Positions 1 to 5,504 of a stretch of DNA of 5,508 nucleotides are shown piece by piece; the first letter of the stretch is position 1, and each line of letters begins with the position of its first letter. This DNA comes from a bacterium (GTDB lineage: Bacteria; BMS3Abin14). The DNA lies in the NCBI GenBank assembly GCA_022865845.1, contig JALHUC010000055.1:1-5508 (forward strand), in the 5' to 3' direction. The notes under the pieces are model-generated. The model made no database searches and was not told the DNA's origin. It saw nothing but the letters and a program-made list of their open reading frames with translations. The position numbers and the translations under genes were made by a program.

Positions 1-1238
1 ACAAACACCTTCAAACTTCCGAAGTCGATCCCCAGGATCTCGTTGGCGAACCCCTGGGAAGATGTGTATATTTCGAAGAGCTGTGATGTTGAGGTGGAGG
101 TGAAAACCGGGTTCTCGAAGCGGCCGATAAACTTGGAACTGTTTAAGAGAGAACCTAAAAACTCTTTCTGGTCCAGGCGGCTCATGTTCACGTAGGTGAA
201 GGTGATCCGAAGGGGAGCAAAGAGGTACCCATAGGATTCCAGGGCACTTGACAGGTTGTCAATGGACACCCGAACCTTGCGAGTCGCGTAATATGTCTTG
301 TCGATGAGCATCTCCTGCTCTTCAGTGGTCTCGAAGAATTCAGAGTAGTTCAGGAGGTTCAGCAAGTTACTGGTAGGGTCCTTCGTATCGAATGGATCTC
401 GTGACAGGTCGATCCCGTTGGGGCTTAAACATCCTTTCATGGGATCCGTTGAATGGAGTTTGATCCCGAGCATGCGCAAGGACTCGGTGGTTGTCTGACG
501 GGTTGCGGCACGCCTTGCCAGGTCTCTCGTCAGCTCCAACTCCTGTTCAAGGCTGTCATTGCCGCTGAAACTTTTCCGCCAACCATTGCTGTCGAAAAAA
601 CCGCAAAGAGCCGCTTCACCCATAACGGTGACGAATTCACTTCTACCTTCCGGCCGCCCGGTAACCTTGGTTGTTTGCACATCTTCACCTTTGACGAGGG
701 TTTCGACGCGGGCGAGAAGGTCCGGCTCTCCCTCGGGGTCGAAACCGTGGGAATAGCCGTTTATCAGTCCCTTCTTGTCTATGAGGATCAGAGTGGGTAA
801 TGTGGAGACACCAAAAATGTTGAATACCCTGGAGTCCTCGTCATAGAGGAGGGGGTATGTTATCTTCCCACGAAACTTCTCGAGCCTATCTATGAAGCGG
901 CGTATTCTATCACTGGGAACCTGGATGTCCTCATTGACAGCCATGATCACGAGACCTTCGCCCTGATACTTATCTTCAAGCTTCTGAAGTGAGAGCATCT
1001 CGTCAACGCATGAATCGCAATAGATGGACCAGAAGCTGAGAACGATAGGAGATTTCCCGAGGTACTGTCCTATGTCTACCTGTTGGTCCAGGGTGTCGGG
1101 GAGGGAAAAGGCGAGGGCCGCAGTCCCGGTAGAGAGAAGTTTGGAAGAGGAGTCGCTGGTCACATTCTGCCCCTCGGCATACAGCGGGAGGAGGAAAGTG
1201 ACAGCCAGGAGAGCATACATCAAAGGTCTTTTAAACAT
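1..1238 (-). CDS. Exported TlpA/ResA-like thioredoxin-fold protein with long C-terminal extension (3' end outside window)
   Basis: The minus strand is open from an ATG at 1238-1236 to the window edge, giving 412 codons with no stop. The start is supported by AAAAGGA (1252-1246) with 7 bases before the ATG. Residues 1-21 form a signal peptide (MFKRP, then a hydrophobic run ending LPLYA), with no lipobox Cys, so a periplasmic product is expected. Residues about 38-182 are a TlpA/ResA/AhpC-type thioredoxin fold: a strand ending in FW, the redox motif C74-D-S-C77, and the cis-proline in STLPT (Pro148), followed by the LILIDKKG strand. The family makes or reduces disulfides in exported proteins, often with a membrane partner such as CcdA/DsbD; none is visible here. 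Residues 183-412 are an extra region beyond the usual 150-190 residue length, with Cys212 and Cys270. I do not firmly recognise it. The fold call is confident; the substrate and the role of the extension are unknown. Confidence 0.9.
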   Translation of the reverse strand, partial: MFKRPLMYALLAVTFLLPLYAEGQNVTSDSSSKLLSTGTAALAFSLPDTLDQQVDIGQYLGKSPIVLSFWSIYCDSCVDEMLSLQKLEDKYQGEGLVIMAVNEDIQVPSDRIRRFIDRLEKFRGKITYPLLYDEDSRVFNIFGVSTLPTLILIDKKGLINGYSHGFDPEGEPDLLARVETLVKGEDVQTTKVTGRPEGRSEFVTVMGEAALCGFFDSNGWRKSFSGNDSLEQELELTRDLARRAATRQTTTESLRMLGIKLHSTDPMKGCLSPNGIDLSRDPFDTKDPTSNLLNLLNYSEFFETTEEQEMLIDKTYYATRKVRVSIDNLSSALESYGYLFAPLRITFTYVNMSRLDQKEFLGSLLNSSKFIGRFENPVFTSTSTSQLFEIYTSSQGFANEILGIDFGSLKVF

Positions 1239-1263
1239 TATTGTGTCCTTTTCTGCGAGTTGA

Positions 1264-1273
1264 TGGTTAACCA
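1264..1273. promoter_or_regulatory. Perfect 10-bp palindrome in the divergent promoter spacer (possible operator)
   Basis: TGGTTAACCA is self-complementary over all ten bases. It sits immediately downstream of the minus-strand -10 (1274-1279), over its predicted start site, and between the elements of the weak plus-strand promoter. A regulator bound here could affect both genes. No regulator gene is in the window, and a 10-bp palindrome may be coincidental. Confidence 0.25.
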
Positions 1274-1282
1274 ATTGTAACA
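1274..1282 (-). promoter_or_regulatory. Extended -10 promoter for the TlpA-like gene
   Basis: Read on the minus strand this is TGT-TACAAT, which matches the extended -10 pattern TGnTATAAT with one mismatch. No good -35 lies upstream, which is typical of extended -10 promoters. Transcription would start near 1267, leaving a leader of about 29 bases that contains the AAAAGGA ribosome site. This is seen by eye only. Confidence 0.4.
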
Positions 1283-1299
1283 GGATATTTCACTCTGCC

Positions 1300-2082
1300 A
1301 TGATACAACACGCTAAAAAACTGTTCATATCAACTTTAGCAGGGATCATTGTACTTACAGCATCTTTCGTCATCGGTCAGGATGTCAGGTTCGTCAGGGA
1401 AACGGTCCAACGTGTCATAGATGGGGACACCGTTGAGATCTCTGGTGGTGATCGAGTCCGGCTTCTGGGGATCGATGCTCCCGAAAAGGGCGAGCCAATA
1501 TCTGCCCTTGCAACGGACAGGCTGAAAGTGTTAACAGCGTCCAGGTTTGTGACACTTGAGATGTGTGAGGACCGGGATATTTATGGCCGGCTCCTTGCCA
1601 CGGTCAGGGTGGACAGTTCCAACATTAACAGTATCATGCTAACGGAAGGAATGGCTCTTCCCATGCTGATCCCTCCTTGTGGTCGTCCCGTCGCAGGGGA
1701 TGTTCTCGAGGCCGCTGTCCAGGGTGCTCTTTCGGGAAAAGGAATTTATTCCCTAAAAGAATATGCGATAGTTCCACATGCTGAGGCCGGTGAGCACATT
1801 GGCGAAAATTCCGTTGTAAGGGGGAAGATCCTCAACCTGCACAGAGGGAAAAAAGCGCTGCAGCTTAACTTTGGGGTGGACTGGAAGACAGATTTTACAG
1901 CTGTTCTTTTCAGGGAGGGACAGCAAAGGTTCAGGGATCTGGGCATTGATCCGGCCGATCTCGTCGGGTTTGAAGTGCTGGTCATCGGGAAGGTGAAACG
2001 ATATAACGGTCCCGAGATCATCGTTCGCGGACCAGATCAGATTTTGCCAATAGAGAACACTATCTTCAATAATATTAAATAA
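1300..2082 (+). CDS. Exported staphylococcal-nuclease-like (SNase) protein with extra C-terminal beta-rich domain
   Basis: This 260-residue protein starts at the only usable in-frame start after a TGA at 1261; the ribosome site is poor (AGGA at 1282-1285, 14 bases upstream). Residues 8-26 are hydrophobic and act as a signal peptide or anchor. Residues about 34-151 are an SNase domain. D41-G-D-T44 and D59 correspond to the calcium-binding positions, and R54, E62 and R97 (in YGR) correspond to Arg35, Glu43 and Arg87 of the staphylococcal enzyme, so the active site looks intact. The family cuts DNA and RNA with calcium. Residues about 165-250 form a second domain with alternating strands (for example VVRGKILNL, ALQLNFG, TDFTAVLF, FEVLVIGKV), which resembles an OB-like beta barrel and could bind nucleic acid; that is inference. 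The gene is divergent from the TlpA-like gene across 61 bases. Confidence 0.9.
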   Translation: MIQHAKKLFISTLAGIIVLTASFVIGQDVRFVRETVQRVIDGDTVEISGGDRVRLLGIDAPEKGEPISALATDRLKVLTASRFVTLEMCEDRDIYGRLLATVRVDSSNINSIMLTEGMALPMLIPPCGRPVAGDVLEAAVQGALSGKGIYSLKEYAIVPHAEAGEHIGENSVVRGKILNLHRGKKALQLNFGVDWKTDFTAVLFREGQQRFRDLGIDPADLVGFEVLVIGKVKRYNGPEIIVRGPDQILPIENTIFNNIK

Positions 2083-2101
2083 AACTTTAAAGCTTGTCTC
2101 A

Positions 2102-2125
2102 CACAGGGCCACAGAGCCACGGAGA
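2102..2125. repeat. Degenerate octamer tandem repeat, three units
   Basis: Three adjacent 8-base units, CACAGGGC, CACAGAGC and CACGGAGA, follow the nuclease gene. The last two also form the left arm of the hairpin element at 2110-2179. Similar CACAGAG-type repeats are common between genes in many environmental bacteria (general recollection, not a search). Confidence 0.6.
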
Positions 2126-2179
2126 CAATCCAAACTTTTGTTGGGATTCAAAATGATAAGTTTTTTCTGTGACTCTGTG
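2110..2179. repeat. REP/MITE-like hairpin element with nested stems
   Basis: The outer arms are 2110-2123 (CACAGAGCCACGGA) and 2166-2179, complementary at 12 of 14 positions. Inside is a second stem, 2127-2135 (AATCCAAAC) against 2140-2148 (GTTGGGATT), complementary at 8 of 9 positions with a TTTT loop. The two stems are not concentric: 3 bases separate them on the left and 17 on the right. No T-tract follows on either strand, so it is not a standard intrinsic terminator, although it could slow or protect transcript ends. No transposase or target duplication is seen. Confidence 0.6.
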
Positions 2180-2232
2180 TCCGGCAAATCACGCTGCAAG
2201 GGAGATAAGCGAGCGTGAGGATGGTTTTATTC

Positions 2233-2246
2233 TTGAATTTTGAATT
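2233..2246. repeat. Heptamer tandem repeat, TTGAATT twice
   Basis: Two exact 7-base copies lie just upstream of the ribosome site of the TPR-peptidase gene. The 7-base period matches the larger heptamer arrays in the gap after der. With only two A+T-rich copies this could be chance. Confidence 0.4.
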
Positions 2247-2253
2247 GCTACAC

Positions 2254-2267
2254 AGGAGAAAGCTTTG
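2254..2267 (+). promoter_or_regulatory. Ribosome binding site that fixes a TTG start
   Basis: AGGAG at 2254-2258 is followed by 6 bases and then TTG at 2265-2267. This ideal spacing, with a Lys-Lys-hydrophobic signal segment directly after, supports TTG as the true start; the next in-frame Met would remove the membrane segment. Confidence 0.8.
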
Positions 2268-3473
2268 AAAAAGCTAATAACCCTGTTCATACTCCTGTTC
2301 CTCGTAGCAGCCGGTGTGTATTTGCTGGGAGTCTATTCTGAATCGCCCATAGACAGTGTGTTCAGGATAGACAGTCTGATCAGGCGTGGCCCGGCTTCAG
2401 GCCCCGGACAAGAACTAAACGCAGCGGGGATCGTTGAACTCAACGCTGGAGACATGAAAGGGGCAGTTACAGCACTGCGTGAGGCGAGCCGACTGGAGCC
2501 GGAAAACCCGGTTATTACACGTAACCTGAGTATAGCTCTGGCACGGATGGCCAACGACCTGCCTGATGGCGAGCAGGCCGCCATCAGTCTGCTGGAAGAA
2601 TCTCTACAGTTATGGCCAAAAAACCCCGAGGGTCTGGATGGTCTATCCACCATTCATTTCAAGGCAACCAGGTATGAGGCTGCTCTCGAGTCGGCCATGA
2701 TACTGCAGGAAATGATGCCGGACCATGCAGACCTTGGCGAATTCGTCAGGCACCTTCAGGAAAAAGTCGCCGACCAGCAGGGTATGGCCACCGAAAAGGG
2801 AGACCACTTTCGACTCCTTTACAGCGACGAGAAGCGGTTGGAGTACAGTGGGGAGCTTCTGTCGTTACTCCAGACCCAGTTGGACTCCTTGACGGCGGCC
2901 CTGGGTATCTTCCCGGAAAAACCAATTGATGTATTGCTGCTTACAGACGACCTCGGATCCAGGGCAGATCCCCTGGACCCATCACTCGAAGGACTTTATG
3001 ACGGCCAGATACGACTTTATCTAGGTGACGGTATCCATGACAGGCCAAAACTGATACTCACTGTGCGGCACGAAATGGTACACGCTCTTCTTCACCAGGG
3101 GGCTGGAAACCTTCCAGGGTGGGTCCAGGAGGGGTTGGCCCAGAGGGCGGGTGAAGAACCGGATGAGGAACACCTTGTGGCCGCGAGAAGGTATATCGCC
3201 AGTAAGATCAGGGAAGGGTACAGTGTGGAGCTCTCAAACATGGGGATCAGCTTTATCAACATGGACAAGGAGTCACGCACAATAGCCTATGCAACCAGTC
3301 TTCTTTTCATGGACTACCTTTCCCGAAAGTACGGGAGCGGTTTCATTCCCAGATTCGTCTCCGAGTTGATGTCCGAGGTGTCCCCTCGTGACGCGCTCCG
3401 GACGCTTACCGGTTCCACTTTCGCTCAGCTGCAGGTATCCTTTTCCGAGGACCTGGAAAAGGAGTACAGATAA
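2265..3473 (+). CDS. Membrane-anchored TPR protein with C-terminal HEXXH metallopeptidase (peptidase MA-like) domain
   Basis: This 402-residue protein begins with a positively charged end and a hydrophobic segment (residues 4-24), so it is exported or anchored with the rest probably in the periplasm. Residues about 50-155 hold three TPR-like helical repeats, including NAGDMKGAVTALREASRLEP and a third near TRYEAALESA, which suggests partner binding. Residues about 180-400 resemble the peptidase MA-like family of zinc gluzincins: H269-E-M-V-H273 is the zinc motif, and E289 in WVQEGLA is the expected third ligand. All key residues are present, so proteolytic activity is plausible; the substrate is unknown. 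The start is TTG with a strong ribosome site. The stop TAA overlaps the der ATG by one base, indicating co-transcription and coupled translation. The fold and motif are confident; the physiological role is not known. Confidence 0.88.
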   Translation: MKKLITLFILLFLVAAGVYLLGVYSESPIDSVFRIDSLIRRGPASGPGQELNAAGIVELNAGDMKGAVTALREASRLEPENPVITRNLSIALARMANDLPDGEQAAISLLEESLQLWPKNPEGLDGLSTIHFKATRYEAALESAMILQEMMPDHADLGEFVRHLQEKVADQQGMATEKGDHFRLLYSDEKRLEYSGELLSLLQTQLDSLTAALGIFPEKPIDVLLLTDDLGSRADPLDPSLEGLYDGQIRLYLGDGIHDRPKLILTVRHEMVHALLHQGAGNLPGWVQEGLAQRAGEEPDEEHLVAARRYIASKIREGYSVELSNMGISFINMDKESRTIAYATSLLFMDYLSRKYGSGFIPRFVSELMSEVSPRDALRTLTGSTFAQLQVSFSEDLEKEYR

Positions 3474-3475
3474 TG
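3457..3475 (+). promoter_or_regulatory. Translational coupling junction (TAATG) with internal ribosome site for der
   Basis: The peptidase stop TAA (3471-3473) and the der ATG (3473-3475) share one base. AAAAGGAG at 3457-3464, within the last peptidase codons, lies 8 bases before the ATG. A ribosome finishing the first gene can restart directly on der. Confidence 0.8.
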
Positions 3476-4795
3476 CCATTTGTTGCCATTGTTGGAAGGC
3501 CCAACGTCGGGAAATCAACCCTGTTTAACCGGATCCTGGGAAAACGTCAGGCCATCGTGGAGGATATAGATGGGGTCACGAGGGATCGAAACTATGCAGC
3601 TGCCAGTTGGCTGGATCGTGAATTCACACTGGTGGATACGGGGGGACTGGATCCCCTGGTGGAAGAGGGACTTTTCACACTGACGCGGGAACAGGCCATG
3701 GTAGCCATCGAGGAGGCTGACCTGATCCTTTTCGTGGTTGACACCCGTTCAGGCATAGCTCCCGCGGACGATGAAGTGGCAAAGATACTGAGACGGACCG
3801 ATAAACCGGTCCTCCTTGTGGCCAACAAATCCGAAAGTAAGGCGGGAGAGCTTGAGGCCTCCGATTTCTACAGGTTGGGATTGGGGGAGGTCTACCCGAT
3901 CTCGGCCATTCACGGGTCCGGCGTGGCGGATCTTCTTGACGTACTTATCTCTAACCTTCCGGAAAAGGAAATTGTACCAGAGGTTGAGCACGATATGCGT
4001 GTGGCAGTGATCGGGAAGCCCAACACCGGCAAATCAACTCTGGTCAACAGGGTTCTGGGTCATGAGCGCGTCCTTGTATCAGATATCCCCGGGACCACTG
4101 CCGACACGGTGGACAGTCTTGTGGAAAGGAACGGTAAACGTTACCTGCTTGTGGACACCGCTGGAGTCCGGCGGAAAGCGAGGGTCACAGGGGCGATCGA
4201 GCACTTCTCCGTTCTGCGGACGCTAAACGCAGTAGAACGCTGCCACGTGTGTCTCCTTCTCGTGGACAGCTCGGAAGGCCTGGTGGATCAGGACCTGCGC
4301 ATTGCCGGTCTGGTGAATGAGGCTGGCCGAGGCCTGGTCGTTTGCCTTAACAAATGGGACCTGGTGGAAAAGGACCACAGGACCTTCGACGAAACGGTGA
4401 AGGATATCAGGGAAAAACTGTTTTTTTATCCTGGTGTCCCGGTCATCTCTATCTCCGGTCTCACCGGCATGAGGGTCGAAAAGGTTTTTGAAGTGGTAGA
4501 TAAAGTCTACCAGGATGCCAGGAAGGAACTTACTACAAGACAGGTGAACGACACCCTGGAAAAAGCGATCGAGGGGCACCAGCCTCACCTGGTGCGGGGC
4601 CAGCGCCTCAAGTTCTACTATGCGACTCAGGTGGGCACCAACCCGCCGCGCTTCGTGATCTTTACCAACCGCCCGAAGGACATTAAGGACCATTATACCC
4701 GATATATCGAAAGGGTCTTCAGGGAGGAGCACGGCTTCGCGGGATCGCCTGTCAGGCTTATTTTTAAACGGGGGCGGGAAGATAGGCATAAGTAG
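3473..4795 (+). CDS. der: Ribosome biogenesis GTPase Der (EngA)
   Basis: This 440-residue protein has the diagnostic Der layout of two tandem GTPase domains and a C-terminal KH-like domain, at normal family length. Domain 1 shows GRPNVGKS (8-15), GVTRDR (34-39), DTGG (55-58), NKSE (118-121) and SAI (144-146). Domain 2 shows GKPNTGKS (181-188), PGTTAD (206-211), DTAG (228-231), NKWD (293-296) and SGL (328-330). Residues about 354-435 form the KH-like domain with KFYYATQVGT and FVIFTNRP. Der acts in late assembly of the 50S ribosomal subunit and is usually essential. Oddities are NKSE rather than NKxD in domain 1, which I recall from other Der proteins, and in domain 2 Ala210 where most members have Arg (GTTRD) and Thr185 where most have Val in the P-loop. 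The gene ends with tandem stops TAGTAG and is coupled to the upstream peptidase gene. Confidence 0.97.
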   Translation: MPFVAIVGRPNVGKSTLFNRILGKRQAIVEDIDGVTRDRNYAAASWLDREFTLVDTGGLDPLVEEGLFTLTREQAMVAIEEADLILFVVDTRSGIAPADDEVAKILRRTDKPVLLVANKSESKAGELEASDFYRLGLGEVYPISAIHGSGVADLLDVLISNLPEKEIVPEVEHDMRVAVIGKPNTGKSTLVNRVLGHERVLVSDIPGTTADTVDSLVERNGKRYLLVDTAGVRRKARVTGAIEHFSVLRTLNAVERCHVCLLLVDSSEGLVDQDLRIAGLVNEAGRGLVVCLNKWDLVEKDHRTFDETVKDIREKLFFYPGVPVISISGLTGMRVEKVFEVVDKVYQDARKELTTRQVNDTLEKAIEGHQPHLVRGQRLKFYYATQVGTNPPRFVIFTNRPKDIKDHYTRYIERVFREEHGFAGSPVRLIFKRGREDRHK

Positions 4796-4804
4796 TAGTG
4801 CGGA

Positions 4805-4825
4805 GGGCGCAGGGCGAAGGGCGAA
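4805..4825. repeat. Heptamer tandem repeat, GGGCGAA type, three units
   Basis: The units are GGGCGCA, GGGCGAA and GGGCGAA in register, starting ten bases after the der stop codon and followed by a partial GGAAA unit. Confidence 0.7.
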
Positions 4826-4858
4826 GGAAATCTTCCGACTTGGCGATCGAGCGACTGA

Positions 4859-4876
4859 GCGAAAGTTCAGTGCAAG
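4859..4876 (+). repeat. Dispersed repeat, copy 1 (GCGAAAGTTCAGTGC core)
   Basis: The first 15 bases match 5486-5500, downstream of the next gene, at 14 of 15 positions, and both copies have GATCG within about 20 bases upstream. The copies lie over 600 bases apart in two different gaps. Confidence 0.55.
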
Positions 4877-4888
4877 GCACTAACAACA

Positions 4889-4917
4889 GGCTACTGGCTC
4901 CTAGGTACCGGGTACTG
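4889..4917. repeat. Heptamer tandem repeat, GGCTACT/GGTACTG type, four units
   Basis: The units are GGCTACT, GGCTCCT, then after one extra A, GGTACCG and, starting at 4911, GGTACTG. The one-base slip and substitutions indicate an old, degenerate array. Confidence 0.55.
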
Positions 4918-4926
4918 GAACCGTTA

Positions 4927-4954
4927 ACTCTACACTCTACACACTGCACGCTAC
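4927..4954. repeat. Heptamer tandem repeat, ACTCTAC type, four units
   Basis: The units are ACTCTAC, ACTCTAC, ACACTGC and ACGCTAC in perfect 7-base register, ending nine bases before the ATG of the RNase H-fold gene. The array occupies the place where a ribosome site and leader would normally be. Confidence 0.7.
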
Positions 4955-4963
4955 ACTGATACC

Positions 4964-5431
4964 ATGCGCGCCTACCTCGACATAGAAACCACCTTTGATA
5001 ACACCATCTCCCTCGTTGGCATTCACATCCCTGGGAGGGATATGGTACAGCTCATGGGGTCTCAGGTAACTGATGTTTCCATTGCACAGGCTCTTGAGGG
5101 AATAAACACCGTTGTGACCTTCAACGGCGCCAGCTTCGATCTACCCTATATCCGCCGTATCACAGGCCTGGATGTCAAGGACATGGTTGAACACCGGGAC
5201 TTGCTTCATGTGTGCCGCAAAAGGGGGCTCAGGGGAGGCCTGAAAAGGGTGGAGGTCCTTCTGGGCATCGGCAGGAATTCCGGCATTGTGGATGGCAGGA
5301 TGGCGCCCAGGCTGTGGCAGCGCTGGGAGACGGTAGGGGACAGAGAGGCGCTTAAGGTGCTGCTTCAGTACAATAAGGAGGATTGTGTGAACCTTGAGAT
5401 CCTCGAATCTATTCTCGATGGCATGGATTGA
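4964..5431 (+). CDS. Small DEDDy-type ribonuclease H-fold exonuclease-like protein (YprB/RNase_H_2 type)
   Basis: The 155-residue protein carries the full set of DEDDy exonuclease positions: D6 and E8 in YLDIETT (Exo I), D59 in FNGASFDLPYI (Exo II), and Y136 and D140 in YNKED (Exo III). HRDLL at 77-81 and the glycine-rich RGGLKRVE stretch are also typical of the stand-alone bacterial RNase_H_2/YprB-like group. Such proteins are expected to be cytoplasmic two-metal 3'-5' nucleases acting on RNA or DNA; the substrate is not known. No signal peptide is present. The start is set by the conserved MxxYLDIETT beginning and the lack of upstream in-frame ATG, but no Shine-Dalgarno is visible. The 168-base repeat gap before it leaves co-transcription with der uncertain. 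Confidence 0.88.
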   Translation: MRAYLDIETTFDNTISLVGIHIPGRDMVQLMGSQVTDVSIAQALEGINTVVTFNGASFDLPYIRRITGLDVKDMVEHRDLLHVCRKRGLRGGLKRVEVLLGIGRNSGIVDGRMAPRLWQRWETVGDREALKVLLQYNKEDCVNLEILESILDGMD

Positions 5432-5441
5432 TTCGAGGATC
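5398..5441. repeat. Perfect 12-bp inverted repeat across the stop codon
   Basis: GATCCTCGAATC (5398-5409) and GATTCGAGGATC (5430-5441) are exact reverse complements around a 20-base loop. The right arm overlaps the TGA stop (5429-5431). A competing pairing is possible between TCTCGAT (5413-5419) and ATCGAGA (5439-5445). G-rich sequence, not a T-tract, follows, so it is not a standard intrinsic terminator, but it could form a 3' end stabilising hairpin. Confidence 0.6.
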
Positions 5442-5445
5442 GAGA

Positions 5446-5477
5446 GGGGGAGCGGGAGAGCGGGGGAGTGGGGGAAG
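5446..5477 (+). repeat. G-rich octamer tandem repeat with G-quadruplex potential
   Basis: Four 8-base units in register are GGGGGAGC, GGGAGAGC, GGGGGAGT and GGGGGAAG. G-runs of 5, 3, 5 and 5 are separated by loops of 3, 5 and 3 bases, which satisfies the canonical quadruplex rule on the plus strand, meaning in the RNA of the upstream gene. Confidence 0.7.
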
Positions 5478-5485
5478 ATCGTAAA

Positions 5486-5504
5486 GCGAAAGGTCAGTGC
5501 GAAG
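5486..5504 (+). repeat. Dispersed repeat, copy 2 (GCGAAAGGTCAGTGC core)
   Basis: This matches the copy at 4859-4873 at 14 of 15 core positions and continues into GAAGTGCG at the window edge, which may be the start of another tandem array. Confidence 0.55.

Larger units (their letters stand above)
1260..1289 (+). promoter_or_regulatory. Weak candidate promoter for the nuclease gene
   Basis: TTGATG at 1260-1265 and GATATT at 1284-1289 are spaced by 18 bases, each matching 4 of 6 consensus positions. Transcription would begin near 1296, only a few bases before the ATG at 1300, implying an almost leaderless message. That would fit the poor ribosome site of the gene, but the match is weak and could be chance. 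Confidence 0.2.
4796..4963. other. Repeat-mosaic intergenic gap
   Basis: This 168-base gap between der and the RNase H-fold gene has no credible reading frame or intrinsic terminator. Much of it is built of degenerate 7-base tandem units in three separate blocks (4805-4825, 4889-4917 and 4927-4954), plus a shared dispersed repeat at 4859-4876 and small hairpins (GGAA/TTCC at 4826-4836; AGTGC/GCACT at 4869-4881). I see no clear promoter for the downstream gene. Confidence 0.65.

Noticed and set aside
453..800. Plus-strand open frame of 115 codons, with other short ones at 559-756, 1024-1263 and 1083-1280
   Set aside because: They lie opposite the long minus-strand TlpA-like gene, which has clear family motifs; the translations show no recognisable features.
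2110..2179. Hairpin as an intrinsic terminator after the nuclease gene
   Set aside because: The T-run lies before and inside the right arm rather than after the stem, and no T-tract follows on the minus strand.
1753..2199. Minus-strand open frame of 148 codons, and one at 1746-2021
   Set aside because: It is antisense to the SNase gene and starts inside intergenic repeat sequence; no motifs or ribosome site support it.
2231..2253. Promoter directly upstream of the TPR-peptidase gene
   Set aside because: TTGAAT-like boxes are present but no -10 with acceptable spacing or match is found before the ribosome site.
4223..4789. Minus-strand open frame of 188 codons opposite der
   Set aside because: It is a shadow of the confidently identified Der protein, with no recognisable domain.
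4805..4827. G-rich heptamers as a second G-quadruplex
   Set aside because: There are only three GGG runs followed by a GG, so the four-run rule is not met.
4796..4963. CRISPR array or small RNA gene in the repeat gap
   Set aside because: The units are 7 bases long with no unique spacers, and there is no long stable stem or promoter-terminator pair.
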